Origin: Cryptomeria japonica
Lineage: Eukaryota > Streptophyta > Pinopsida > Cupressales > Cupressaceae
Direction: 5' to 3'
Assembly: GCF_030272615.1 (NCBI RefSeq)
Contig: NC_081410.1
Coordinates: 510,443,442-510,507,441, forward strand
DNA length: 64,000 bases
A program made the translations under genes and the position numbers. Positions 11,013-22,400 of this stretch are shown piece after piece. The notes under the pieces were generated by a model that saw only the letters and a program-made list of their open reading frames with translations, did not search any database and was not told where the DNA came from. The number at the start of each line of letters is the position of its first letter. Position 1 is the first letter of the stretch.

Positions 11013-12025
11013 TGTTTTGGATAACTGAGAGGGGGGGTGAATCAATTATCCAATAAAACTTTTTTTTTTCACAAAAACAAATCTAGCAAATATAAATTTC
11101 AAATTGCACAACCATAAACAGATAATGTCATGAAAAGAAAACACACAAGAGACACCAGATATGACGTTGAAAACCCAAGAAGGAAAAAAAAATGGATAAT
11201 ATTAGTTCTTAATATAAAAACACTTGTTAGGCTGACATCAATTAAGGTGGATTTTACAAGATGGCTCACTACCAAAATTGCTCACTACAAGTGGGCTCAC
11301 TGCTTGGCTAAAACTGCCAAAAAAAGGAGGGCTCACTACTGAGAGGAAGAAAGAAAGAATACACCATAAGAGGCACAACTACCACTCTACTACAATGTCA
11401 GAACAAACCTTAGGCTCACTTCCACTAGTACCAAGAAACATAAACAAACAACCACACTGATCAAACATTTCTCAATGCCAAAGATAGATCTTCCTTTTAC
11501 AATCAACTTCCTTTTGCTAAAACCTTCTTAATTTTATCATTACAAGTGATCTTTACATATATTGATCTTCAAAATATATCATTCAAATTGGCCAAATGAG
11601 ATAATAAAACATAATCAAAAGATAGGTCTCCACTAACCATTCCTATGGTGGAAAGGAATGAAAAGTAGACCATACGACAATGCAACACCACATTACTAAA
11701 TGTCACAAACACCAGACCAAAAGATAGAACATCTGAGGATAATTTGAACTGAGAAACATCATGATCAGAAACATATTTCTAGAGCACAACATGTTTCAAG
11801 ATAGAATAACATAGACACATGTATGAATATTATAATCCCAAACGCACAACAAAAAGAATATTCTGATCACTACACAGACTTCTGAAGCACCAAAACTCTC
11901 ATACTGCTAATACATAATTCTGAATTATACATACCTATCTTCTACTGTCTACAACACAACATACATACCTATCTTCCACACCAATCTGGACCAATATGAC
12001 CACTAGATTCACATCAGTGACAACA
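11013..12025 (-). repeat. LTR-like segment, probably solo LTR
   Basis: On the minus strand it would start at 12025 with TGTTGTCACTGATG and end at 11013 with ATCCAAAACA. The end region carries the CACCCCCCCTCTCAGT block that also sits near the ends of the S-family and 24.8-kb LTRs. Neither a primer-binding site nor a polypurine tract was found next to it, and the flanking 5-mers (TTGAA, TAGAC) do not match, so solo status is a guess. The inside has no gene. Confidence 0.5.
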
Positions 12026-12600
12026 TAGACAAGTAATTATAATAGTTTAGTCATAATTAACTATACATATTACATCGACATAAAGTTGATTACTTATAGA
12101 ATGTGAAATTGAATTTATTTTTGATTACTCATCATCCATCATTTCTAAGCATCCATATTATGATTAATAACAATACAAAAATGATCATAAAATTTGGTGA
12201 AGTTGCCCAAGGCAGCCAAATTTAACACTTACAACTTAGATGAATACCAATTGTAATTCATAATTTGTATTGATTTTGAATATCATTAGTCCATAACATG
12301 ATAAATTATTCATAACTAAGCCATTTATAACTAAATATACATTTGAACTTTAAGTTTCAAAGTAGGAAGATATGCACGCAATGAAAAAAATTGATCAAAT
12401 ATCACCTTTTTAGATATATTGATATATAGAATAAAAGTTTTACAAAAATGTGACATATTAGACAACCTAATAAAATGTACAAAAATGGATGTGCCAACAC
12501 AAAACAAGTTCTACAAAAATTGTGGCATATGCTATCTCAAGATCGATATATAATAAAAAATTGTCGAATACCTACATGTATCGGTCATTCAATGACCACA
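12026..12600. other. No gene seen
   Basis: AT-rich noncoding DNA with no recognisable repeat boundary or ORF. It lies just beyond the 3' end of the multi-exon pseudogene and may hold its 3' untranslated part. Confidence 0.4.
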
Positions 12601-14924
12601 ACTAACTCTATATGAATCTACCAAATCCTATAGTTGTGGTGGATCAAAATCGAGCCTCTTCAAAGTACTATGTGGCTCTGTAGATGGTTGCACAACAATA
12701 ATTCCAGAAACAAATTAGATTACTTAAGTCAATAATAGTTTACAATTGTCAAATTAGAATCAAAATAACTATATTGAACTATAATTTCTTTAAAGTTGAA
12801 TTGTTGATTACCTCATGTCATTGTTTTTTGGCTAAAAGGTGCTCTAAAAAAGGTGGTCCCCTTTGACGATTGGGAGTCCTACCAAATCGGTGAGGTAGAG
12901 AATCTATGTTATGGGCAATTCATGAAGGACAAAGAAACATAAACTAAAAATATATCTACTTCTATCAAAAATTATATTTACCATATAAAATAAATGTGTA
13001 CTAGAGGCTCTAACGATTCTCTTGTTGTCCTAGGAAGGGTCATCATTGATGAAATAGGTATGGATGTTTCTTCTTTAAAAAATGATAATAATATAATACA
13101 ATTAAAGTAAACATATGCATATAATTATTAAATCAATAAAATTTAAAAAAATATACCTCTTGCATCTCCTCTTCTAATGTATCATTAGGTGCATTCATGA
13201 ATGTTATAAATAATCCTAGTTGTCATTGTATGTAGAAGACAAAAAATGTAAGACTAGATCAATCTAGATGTATGTATATAATCATAATATATTTAAAAAA
13301 CTAAATCTAAATCATGCTAGAATAAATCATATCAGCTCTTGAAACTATTATATCTTGATTGAAATTGTCATCAATTACCTTTTCTCAATTAGGTGTCCTC
13401 GAGAATGACCTTGGCAAAGGAGGCAACTCAAACACACATGGCATAGCCTAAAAGAGTAACATAATAGATATCAACATATAATTTAATTAATTACAATTGA
13501 AATGATATGCATATTCAATAAAAAATTCAAACAAGAGGTGTGCAAAAATGAATACCTTATAGCTTTCTATGCTAAATGAAATGGCCACAAGGGTGGCATC
13601 ACCGACCTATGAAATCTGGTCCACTGTCAATACCTATCAAACCCCACATAAATATACATTAATAAGTTAATATATCTTTAAAAATATTATTTAAATCAAT
13701 TCAAGGTCCTATTATATTTTGACATGCTATAAAATGTTTACCATTGATGAAGATGCAAGTGCACTAGTTGTGGTAGGAATGGTCAATGGCATACCAAAAT
13801 TTGTTGCTACATCCTAAAATGTATAATGTTTGCATCAATTTAATCCAATCTATAATTAAAAATCTATTTACATTTACACATTTAAAGTATTTAATAAATA
13901 AAATATTATAAATTCAATTAAACATACTTGTGTCTGAGTGGTGAATACCTTATCCATCAATTCATTTATGAGCACCAAATCATCCAATACGCCAACCTAA
14001 AAACTATCCCCGAAATATGTGCACTAATGGGAGGTTGTATCATCACCATTTGTTATGGTATCTACCCCAAAGAATACATGGTAATAGGTGGGGTACCAAT
14101 GAGAGCTAGGCACACTAGATGTAGATTGTCAAGGTATTGCACCATCATCATCATCTGATTTTGCACCATCCTCTAGGCCAAGAGGTTGGGATAACTGACT
14201 CCCATGATGGATGATAGTGTCAATCAATGTGGAAACTTCTTGAAGAGTTACCATCTATAGATTCCTTCAGGGCTATAGGGACCGTGACATGAACAATTGC
14301 TTTCATAGCTAGTGGTATACAATTAGGGTGGCTTTGTACCCATTGAGACCTTGGTCTATCCTAGGCAAATCATCCACATCCACCCTAGAACTCCCTCGTG
14401 TCAAAATAATTAAGTATCTAATTAATGGTGAACTCATAGTATAGTTTTCTCAAAAACTATAAAGGTACCTTAGAATTATTGCAAGGAGGTTGGTCAAAGA
14501 CCATCCACCACCTATCCCAAAAATTTGTTTTTATTGGCATGTGATTACACCAATATATAGGAAACATCTTTGAATCAAGAGGTAGAGTCTCATTGATTCG
14601 GGAATCAATGAAAAGAGCACATATTTGTGTTTTGATTATTTCTTTATTTTTGACTTCATCACATGTTAAACCATTTGCATAACAGTCGCAACATGAATCT
14701 TGATATGTTTTCCAATCAATTACATGGTTGGAAATTTTAACTACACCTATCACCATTGTTTCTAAGGTTGTAGAAAGGGATGCATGGCAAAGATGTTTTG
14801 AGGCCAACCTAGACACTAATTAAGATATAGTCACCATATTTTGTGCTAGACAACCTAATAATTCCTCCTATGTATTTTGAGAAGGGTATATTGGAAGATT
14901 AGGAGGGTTTCCCATCTGAAGGAT

Positions 14925-15849
14925 TGTTGGAATCCAAGAACACTGAGAGGGGAGGTGAATCAGTGTTCTACTAGAATGATCAATTTTAACCTTATTACAC
15001 CATGCATACACCAACCGGTATACCGGTACATATAGAATTGAAAGAAGTAAAGCAACCAATAAGCAAATCACACAAATGAATACCATAACACATAGAATTA
15101 TACCTGGAAAACCTCAAAGAGGAAAAACCATGGTGGTATTTCTGACCCATAATATCAATCCATTGGCCATATGAAGAGATATTAAAAAATATTTGGGCCT
15201 GCACTTGCAGGAAGGCTTACAGCCTAGATCACATTGCTCAATCACAAAAGGAGCCTCACTGACTACATAAAAATCTATACTACAATCCAGCAAAATGATT
15301 GAACTGCAAAGATAGCATCTTCTATGCCTGAATACAGTTTCGGTTAAGCTATGTCTCTTCTGGTCTAAAACCGTAAACCCTTTACCAGAATACCCCTTTA
15401 TGTAAATATCCTCACATACATTCTCTCTTTCATATATTTTGCATTACATAACATTATCATATTCTTCTATCCATCCATTACACAAAATAATCTAACAAAC
15501 TGACCTATATACCCTTTCCAATTCATCATGCCTTATGTTGGCTTACAAAGATATTTACAATATGAATATACATGTTGGCTAGATAACATAAATACATGAA
15601 TATCAAAAACAATTGTCGATGTCAGATCCAAAAGATGTCAACCTCCAATACCGATAACCTGATTCTAAACCATGTTGACCTGCATTGTCGGTAACCAAAG
15701 AATTCCTTCCAACCTACCAGTGTTGGTGAAGTGTTTGTGAAGTACCTTCCAGTACACAACTTAGCTAAAATATGAAGCCGGAACAAGTTACCATGTTGCC
15801 ATCAATGACAACATATTGAAACCAACCAATTGAGTGTCAATTGCCAACA
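14925..15849 (-). repeat. 3' LTR of S1
   Basis: 925 bp. Minus-strand start is TGTTGGCAATTGACACTCA right after the polypurine tract; end is GGATTCCAACA at 14925. Near the end lies TGATTCACCTCCCCTCTCAG. Confidence 0.9.
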
Positions 15850-15850
15850 A

Positions 15851-16044
15851 TCCCCCCCTTTGGCATTGATGGCAATGCTCATGTGAAAAATGATCATGGT
15901 TTCCAACTGTCGGTTTCATCCTGAACCTACTCCCCCTGAGTTGAATATCCATCAATACAAAATAAACCATACCTCCTGATACTCCTCCTAATGTATACAA
16001 CTCCCTCTTTTTCTTTTTCACATCTATATCACTCCCCCTTTGAC
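15851..16044 (-). other. Triplicated polypurine motifs of S1
   Basis: Minus strand: CCAAAGGGGGGGA abutting the LTR (15864-15851), CTCAGGGGGAGTA at 15940-15928, and GTCAAAGGGGGAGT at 16044-16031. The order is the same as in S0 and S2, with the outer two about 180 bp apart. The LTR-proximal tract is the likely plus-strand primer. Confidence 0.75.
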
Positions 16045-16131
16045 ATTAATGCCATCAAAAATAACAAAAATTATAGCAAAAACCAGGATGAGGAATGAAA
16101 AATGTTGTACAATGAATATCCCAAAAATATC

Positions 16132-19100
16132 TTACTGGAGCTGAATGTATTTGAAAATATCTGGATAAGCCTTATCCAATAGCTCTAAATAAGTATCCCA
16201 ACCAGATTTGAAAGTGTTAGAAATAGATACAAGTCCATGTAGCATATGGGCAAATGACTCTTTCCCATTAAGCTCTGTCGGTGTGGGCTTACCAACTATA
16301 TCTATACACTCCTTCTTATGTACACTTAATGAATCCAACCGGGGACTCGCCAAACCTCTAAGACTTTTGGCTCTTCTTATGATTTTGTCTTTTTCACTCT
16401 CAAGAGCAAAAAATTGGGCTTCCAAAATCAAAATTTTACCATCAATGGATGTAGTCAATGAATTCAATCCATCAAAAGATTTGGCTATACTTGTAATCTC
16501 CTCCTGAATGTCCTTAATCTTTTTATCTGACTCAACTGTGAGCAGACCTGTGTTACAACATACTCTGTAAATATTTGTACACAACCTCAAATAATTATCT
16601 ATCAATTTCAACTTATCATTGTTGGAATCTAAGAACACTGAGAGGGGGAGGTGAATCAGTGTTCTACCGGAATGATCAATTTTAACCTTATTATTGATTT
16701 CCTTCCTTTTAGATTCAATCATTTGATAAAATGTATCTCTCTTTGTCTGTGTGAATCTCTCCAGTGCTTGCCAGTTTGATATCTGTTTCAAGGACTGAAA
16801 ATCCTTTGAAATGTGTTCATTGATTATCTTAAGCTTGTCGGATGGGCTCGCTTCATTGCCCAATTTACACTCTAGGACAAGTCTATGTAAAATAGTGATA
16901 GACTGATCAATAACACCTTTATCCATAGGTCCTTCCTTCATCATTTTCTATGCATCCATCATCATGAGTTCAGTATAACTCATCTCGGTTATTCTTTTCT
17001 TTCCAACCTACGAGGTGTCAATTGACAACAATGATGGATTCACTACTGGTTCCCTATTGGATTCCTCTTTCTTCTCCTCAGATAATTTAACCTTTATACC
17101 TTCCTCACCTGCACTAGTGGCTTTGCCACTTGGTGTAGTCTCAGTAATTGTCAGTTCCTCCCTAGGAACTTTATCCTCATCTTGTACAATCAGATCCGGA
17201 TGACTATTGTCCTCAACATTAGTAACCTATTCATTATCAACCTTTACACTCTTTGTATTTCCTGGTATCTCAACATCTGTTTGTACATTTGTATCTATCT
17301 AGGGCTCAATTTCCACTATCTTAATGTTTTTCAAAATTGAGGGTGAAGTACCCATAATACCTTTACCCTTCCCTTCAATCGGGATGTCTACAGTATCTAT
17401 CTTAGATTTCGGTTAAGTAGAAAAACCACGGTTCTCTTCAAATAGCTTAACCTATGCCTTGTGGGTCTCCTTGATTATCTCATTGACCCTTCCTAATATA
17501 AGACTGATTATTCAATGCTTGTTGTTAAATATTTTCCTATCTGCAACTTCCAATGTCTTATCCATCTCCTCTGGAGCAATAGAAACACAAACAGATAACA
17601 ACTCTTGAATCTTTATATGCTTGTCCTCTTCCATTGGTGATAGTCTTATAGAATCTAACATATCATACAACTGTGCCAGTATTTGGTCTTCAATTTCTAA
17701 CAGGGCTTTCTTATAAATATCTAAATATAACAAAATTGCTTCCTCTACTTCTCTTTGTTCATAATTTTCTAAACGTTCATAATAAAGAACTACATTATTT
17801 AGCATACCATATTTAACTAACTTTGCACAAGTCTTTGGTGGAATAATAGTTACATTACCAGATTCAATTGCTAGATCAATGTCATCCTTCTTCTTCCTTC
17901 CAGTATCGGATGGGGCTGAAGGTGTTTCTTTTGGTGAATTCTTCGGTGTTGGTACCTTGATAGTAACTTTCCTAACCAGTTTCTTCTTAGCATCTACCTT
18001 AGTTTCTTTAGTTTTCTTCCTTGTTACCCTTTTGAATGCCAGGGATGTGTCATCATCAGATGTAGACTCTACTGCAATGGGCTCAATGAATATTTTTGGT
18101 TCTTTCCTCTTCCCACCTTTCTCCGAGACAACATCAATCAATGCTTTGATGTCTTGTGAAACTTTTTCAACAAATTTACTTGCCTTTCCTTCCTGCTTCT
18201 CTCTATTCTTCCGGTTGAACTTGGTTTCAACCTCTTGCTTCTTTTTTTTAGCAATGCCAAAGGTTTTGATAGTTTCATCTACAAGTGCATCAATTAGCAT
18301 TTGTGCATAAGCATCAAGGATCTGTGCATCAACTTCATAACCCATTTCCTCAATCCAAATCTTCCGAGGTTTTACAGATTCCATCAAAGTTTCATCTTTC
18401 TTGATCATGAAGCATATGTCAGTTGAGTACTTCTCAACAATGTTCTTAGGAACCCTCATCCTTGAATTCATAGCCTTTTGAAATTATTTAAAGTAACCCC
18501 ATACTTTATCATCTCTCTAACTACCCAATGTAGCAATAGAATGTTTTAATTGCCTCCCTACTGGGATATCGAATGCCCATTTTCTCTTCCCAAAATCGGG
18601 AGTCTCATTGATGAAAAAAAGCATTAAATGGACAATTAGGTTACCATACCAGAATGTTCCATTCTTTTCTCCTTTAATCTTTCCTAGGTTAATCAATAAT
18701 TCATCCAACATCCAACCACATAGATCTAACTTCACATTCTCCCTCATCATTTTATAAGTTATGTAAATACAGGAGCTAGAAATAGAATTCAGTTGATTTG
18801 ATTGAGTTACCTTGTAACCGATGACCATGCTTCTGAATCTGATGTTAGTGTTGGTGATAGTATTGATTCTCATTGATCACATGTCTGATGTTGTTTTGTT
18901 AATCTTATTAACTTGATCATTTGAAATTTTCTTCTTTGGACATTGTCCAACCTGTGGTAAATTAGTGATTGCCCTGATGGCCTCCTTTGTAATCTTATAT
19001 GGACTATCCAACTAGATGAAATCTGCATGCACTCTTCTCAAAACATACCTAACAATTTCATCTTCAAATTCTGGAATATCTAGAATGTTGGTAAACCCTA

Positions 19101-19419
19101 GATCAACAATATGCTAGTATTCAGGTTTAATCTTTCCAGAATCTCCCATTAACTCATTCATGTACATGTTCTTGATATTAGACATTCCCAAATCCTCAAT
19201 ATGATAGTGAATGTAGTCTCTTACATCTTCAACATATACAACTCCTTTCAGAACATGAGAAAAAGCACCAATTGAATCATCTAGGGTAGCAACATGCGGA
19301 TATTGCTTGAAAATCATCTTGGGACGGTCCTTGACCTCAACAACAATCAGATTTGCAACAAAGATAGGTATAGATGATGATCCCACTTTCTTGATTGAAG
19401 ATAAATACATGTGAATCAC
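16132..19419 (-). pseudogene. S1 ORF2, large conserved protein of unknown function, broken
   Basis: Main open pieces are 19419-19114, 18873-18517, 18471-17512 and 16944-16132. Read in order they align to S2 ORF2: a start region with YVEDVRDYIHYHIEDLG, then a segment with KVTQSNQLNSISSS and FWYGNLIVHLMLFF, then RVPKNIVEKYS, KKDETLMES and KPRKIWIEEMGYEVD. A Lys-rich linker with TPKNSPKETPSAP and a helical C-terminal part follow, ending DIFKYI before the stop. No catalytic motif, signal peptide or convincing membrane span was seen; the helical parts suggest coiled coils. In-frame stops at several points (for example after KIKPEY, where S2 has Gln) make it a pseudogene. The 17000-17500 stretch is more degraded. 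Possible origins are an env-like or accessory Sirevirus ORF, or a captured plant transposon protein; neither is shown. Confidence 0.75.
16620..16694 (-). repeat. LTR-terminal (U5) fragment inserted in S1 ORF2
   Basis: About 74 bp match the last 74 bases of the S-family LTR, ending exactly at its CA terminus (TGTTGG on the plus strand at 16620). The fragment adds about 24 codons to ORF2 without breaking the frame. The aligned region of S2 ORF2 (about 60960-61040) lacks it. Confidence 0.85.
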
Positions 19420-19753
19420 TATTAGTAAAAGACCCTAAAGACCTCTTCCAATTGCTGGTGAAATCACTCAAGATTATATCGATCACACTGATTCACCTTA
19501 GACTTCTTCTTAATCACTCTAAATTGCTCTGAATACAAAGTGATCAGAAATGAAGTGAATTCAACCTTTTATCCTCCAAGAAAAACCCTAATCTTTCATT
19601 GACATCAATGACTTTCAGTTGGAAGATACCGGATCTTGATCAAACATCTCCATATCGGATAACCATCTCAAATGTTTGGAACATTTTCCAGAACCTCTTC
19701 CTGGGGCTTATGCAACATCTTCATGAATTTTGCTTACCCCTAAGGTAACTGCC

Positions 19754-20874
19754 TTAGTTACCGGTTGAGCTTCCTACCGTTACAGGAGTAACCTCCTTTG
19801 TTGGTTGAGTAACTGAAGCATTCCCATCTATAGATTGATCTTCTGACTTCCTAACCCATCTTTGGGTATGATCTTGTTGGATTTCATTAACCTTTTCTTT
19901 CCCTTTCTCATCTGATCCTCCATTAACAACTGATGGATTTCTACTTCTACAAAATTTAGCAATATGTCCAACCTCATTACATGCATAACATGTAATATTG
20001 TTCATTTGAATTGCTTTTCTAAAATTGGTATAATTGCTATACCTACACTGATTAGCCATATGTCCAAATTTTCCACATGCATAACATTTAACATTCATTC
20101 TACAATATTTTGTCTTATGTCCATACTTATTACATTTAGAACATTGATCGGGAGCAAATTCAAGGTTCTGATTTGCTCTGTTTTTACATTGCCTAGCCAT
20201 GTGACCAAATTTATTACATACAAAGCATCTACCATTAAATTTATAAGCATTAAAATGTATTACCGGTGCCTTATGGCTTTGATCTTCATTTGCTGTACCG
20301 AAACTCTGTCCTTGTTCAATCCAAGTCCACTGGAATCTCCATTCTGCCTTTGTCTCTTCAATAACTCATCTAGTTGTGCTGAACTAATCTTGAATTTTTC
20401 TTTATACTCACTTGTAATAGTCAAATCATCTCTCAAAAGTATCATTTATCTCTCAATCTCTTGTTCATTACTCTTGGATTGTACTAAATCTATTCTTAAC
20501 ATATCATTCTCATGAACCAACCTACCACATTCTTCAAATTTGTTCTTCAAAGATACAACAAGATTTTCTTCATTTTTCTTCCAGTCTTCAATCTCCTTAG
20601 ACATTCTCATAGTTATAGCTTGCATTTCATTTCTTATGACCATTTTCTCCTGACTCGGCTTCTGACATTGTTCCTTAAGTGCATCTTTCTCTTCATCATC
20701 CTGATTTTGCAAAAGTTCCTTCCTCCTAGCTTGAACAGGTGACAGCCTCTCCTGTAGGACAAGAATGAATTCGTGAGCAGAATTCAATTCATTTTGTAAC
20801 TTCAAGTTTTTCATCCTTTCAACATCATAATCTTCAAGTGCTACCTCAAGTTTCTTTTCCAAACTCATATCCAT
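19754..20874 (-). pseudogene. S1 Gag-like protein: coiled coil plus four CCHC knuckles
   Basis: Begins MDMSLEKKLEVALEDY at 20874, soon after the primer-binding site. The first 200 residues (20874-20260) are highly charged with heptad-like leucines, predicting a coiled coil. Four retroviral-type CX2CX4HX4C knuckles follow: one ending CKNR at about 20200, then CSKCNKYGHKTKYC, CYACGKFGHMANQC and CYACNEVGHIAKFC. The tail is Ser/Thr/Val-rich and stops at 19754. No capsid domain (UBN2 or Retrotran_gag type) is evident, so this may be the C-terminal half of a Sirevirus Gag. All four knuckles keep their Cys and His residues, unlike S2. The frame changes near 20446 and 20240, so the protein is not continuous. 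Confidence 0.85.
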
Positions 20875-20926
20875 GATTCTGGATTCAGGATCTTCCTCAA
20901 GCTGTTAAACTTCCTCTGAGGCACAA

Positions 20927-20939
20927 GGCTCTGATACCA
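20927..20939 (-). other. Primer-binding site of S1 (initiator Met-tRNA type)
   Basis: Minus-strand TGGTATCAGAGCC lies 2 bases after the LTR end. It is the usual plant initiator methionine tRNA complement in copia elements, used to start minus-strand DNA synthesis. Confidence 0.9.
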
Positions 20940-20941
20940 AT

Positions 20942-21873
20942 TGTTGGAATCCAAGAACACTGAGAGGGCGGGGTGAATCAGTGTTCTACGGGAATGATCA
21001 ATTTTAACCTTATTAAACCATGCATACACCAACTGGTATACCGGTACATATAGAATTGAAAGAAGTAAAGCAACCAATAAGCCAATCACACAAATGAATA
21101 CCATAACACATAGCATTATACCTAGAAAACCTCAAAGAGGAAAAACCACGATGGGATTTGTGACCCACAATATTAATCCACTGGCCATATGAAGAGATAT
21201 TACAAAATATAAGGGCCTGCACTTGCAGGAAGGCTTACAGCCTACAGCACACTGCTCAATCACACAAGGAGCCTCACTAACTACATACAAATCCAGACTA
21301 CAATCCAGAGAAATGATTGAACTGCAAAGATGGCATCTTCTATGCCTGAATATAGTTTTGATTAAGCTCTATTTGTTTCGGTCTGAAACCCTAAACCCTT
21401 TACCAGAATACCCCTTTACATAAATATCCTCACATACATTATCTCTCTCATATATTTTGCATTACATAACATTATCATATTCTTCTATCCATCCATTACA
21501 CAAAATGATCTGACCAACTGACCTATATACCCTTTACAATTCATCATGCCTTATGTCGGCTTACAAAGATATGTACAATATGAATATACATGTCGGCTAG
21601 ATAACATAAATACATGAATATCAAAAACATTTGCCGATGTCAGATCCAAAAGATGTCAGCCTCCAATACCGATAACCTGATTCTAAACCATGTCGTCTTG
21701 CATTGTCGGTAATCAAAGAATTCCTTCTAACCTTTCGGTGTCTATGTCGATGAAGTGTCTATGAAGTGTCTATCGGTACACAACTGAACTAATATATGAA
21801 GTCGAAACAAGTTACCATGTTTCTATCAATGACAACATATTGCAACCAACCAATTGAGTGTCAATTGCCAACA
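20942..21873 (-). repeat. 5' LTR of S1
   Basis: 932 bp, minus-strand start at 21873, end at 20942 next to the primer-binding site. It is clearly homologous to the 3' LTR along its length. Confidence 0.9.
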
Positions 21874-22029
21874 AGGATATCATCAAGTTTTTCTTCAAGG
21901 TTATTAGGAGACATTTTTTCAAGGGGATTTTTTTTAGCATCTGATAACAATTTTAAAAAATGAAACAAAATTAATCAAAAAATACAAAAAGGAATGATGA
22001 CTTACCTCTGTGACATCGTGGCATGATGA

Positions 22030-22400
22030 ACTGGTTGATAGCAAGAAGAAAATGTATGGGTTTTTATCATTTTTTGGGGAGGGTTTTAAAGAAAAACATT
22101 GCAGTTGCAGGTTAAAATGACCCAGTCGGGTTTTATTTTAAATTATAATAAAAAAAACACGGTCGGGTTACTTTTATTTTAAAAACCTAATTGTGGTTTT
22201 ATTTTAAGATTAACGTGTATGGAGTTTAAATTTTAAAACCCTATGCATGTTAAGTCTTTTATTTTCCAAACCGTCACATGTTTAAGTTATTTGAAAATTA
22301 AATAATCCAAATGTGTTACCTACATTTTTAGGCTTTTTAGTGAGTGGTGACTTTTTTGTTCACCATCTTTCTTCACATACATGTAATAGAACCATGAGTA
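22030..22400. other. Upstream region of the multi-exon pseudogene, subrepeats
   Basis: Noncoding. Three imperfect copies of a TCGGGTTTTATTTTAAA-like motif lie between 22124 and 22210. Repeated motifs just upstream of a first exon are typical of subterminal regions of DNA transposons, but no terminal inverted repeat was found. Confidence 0.45.

Larger units (their letters stand above)
14925..21873 (-). mobile_element. S1: full-length non-autonomous Sirevirus-like LTR element
   Basis: Both LTRs (14925-15849 and 20942-21873) begin and end TGTTGG...CCAACA and the element is flanked by a perfect 5-bp duplication, AGGAT (14920-14924 and 21874-21878). In minus-strand order it has LTR, initiator-Met-tRNA-type primer site, Gag-like ORF with four zinc knuckles, ORF2, polypurine motifs and LTR. 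About 5.1 kb of internal sequence has no protease, integrase, reverse transcriptase or RNase H motifs. The LTRs differ at roughly one base in fifteen over the first 260 bp compared by eye, so it is younger than S2. It sits in exon 2 of an unidentified gene. Confidence 0.9.
12628..22024 (-). pseudogene. Unidentified multi-exon gene, interrupted by element S1
   Basis: Proposed start ATG at 22024-22022, exon 1 to 22006, GT-AG intron 22005-21941. Exon 2 runs from 21940 into the S1 target site and continues from 14919 to about 14450; removing S1 and one AGGAT copy restores one frame. Further short exons with GT-AG borders are 13996-13928, 13813-13742, 13633-13556 and 13447-13379; all four have lengths divisible by three and are open or nearly so. 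Less certain exons follow at about 13215-13157, 13072-13002 and 12903-12812, with a last one ending at TAG 12630-12628. Stops occur in exon 2 (two), in exon 13633-13556 and in exon 13447-13379. The protein begins MPRCHRDAKKNPLEKM and ends in KRLDFDPPQL. I recognise no domain. A host pseudogene or the gene of a DNA transposon are both possible. Confidence 0.55.
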
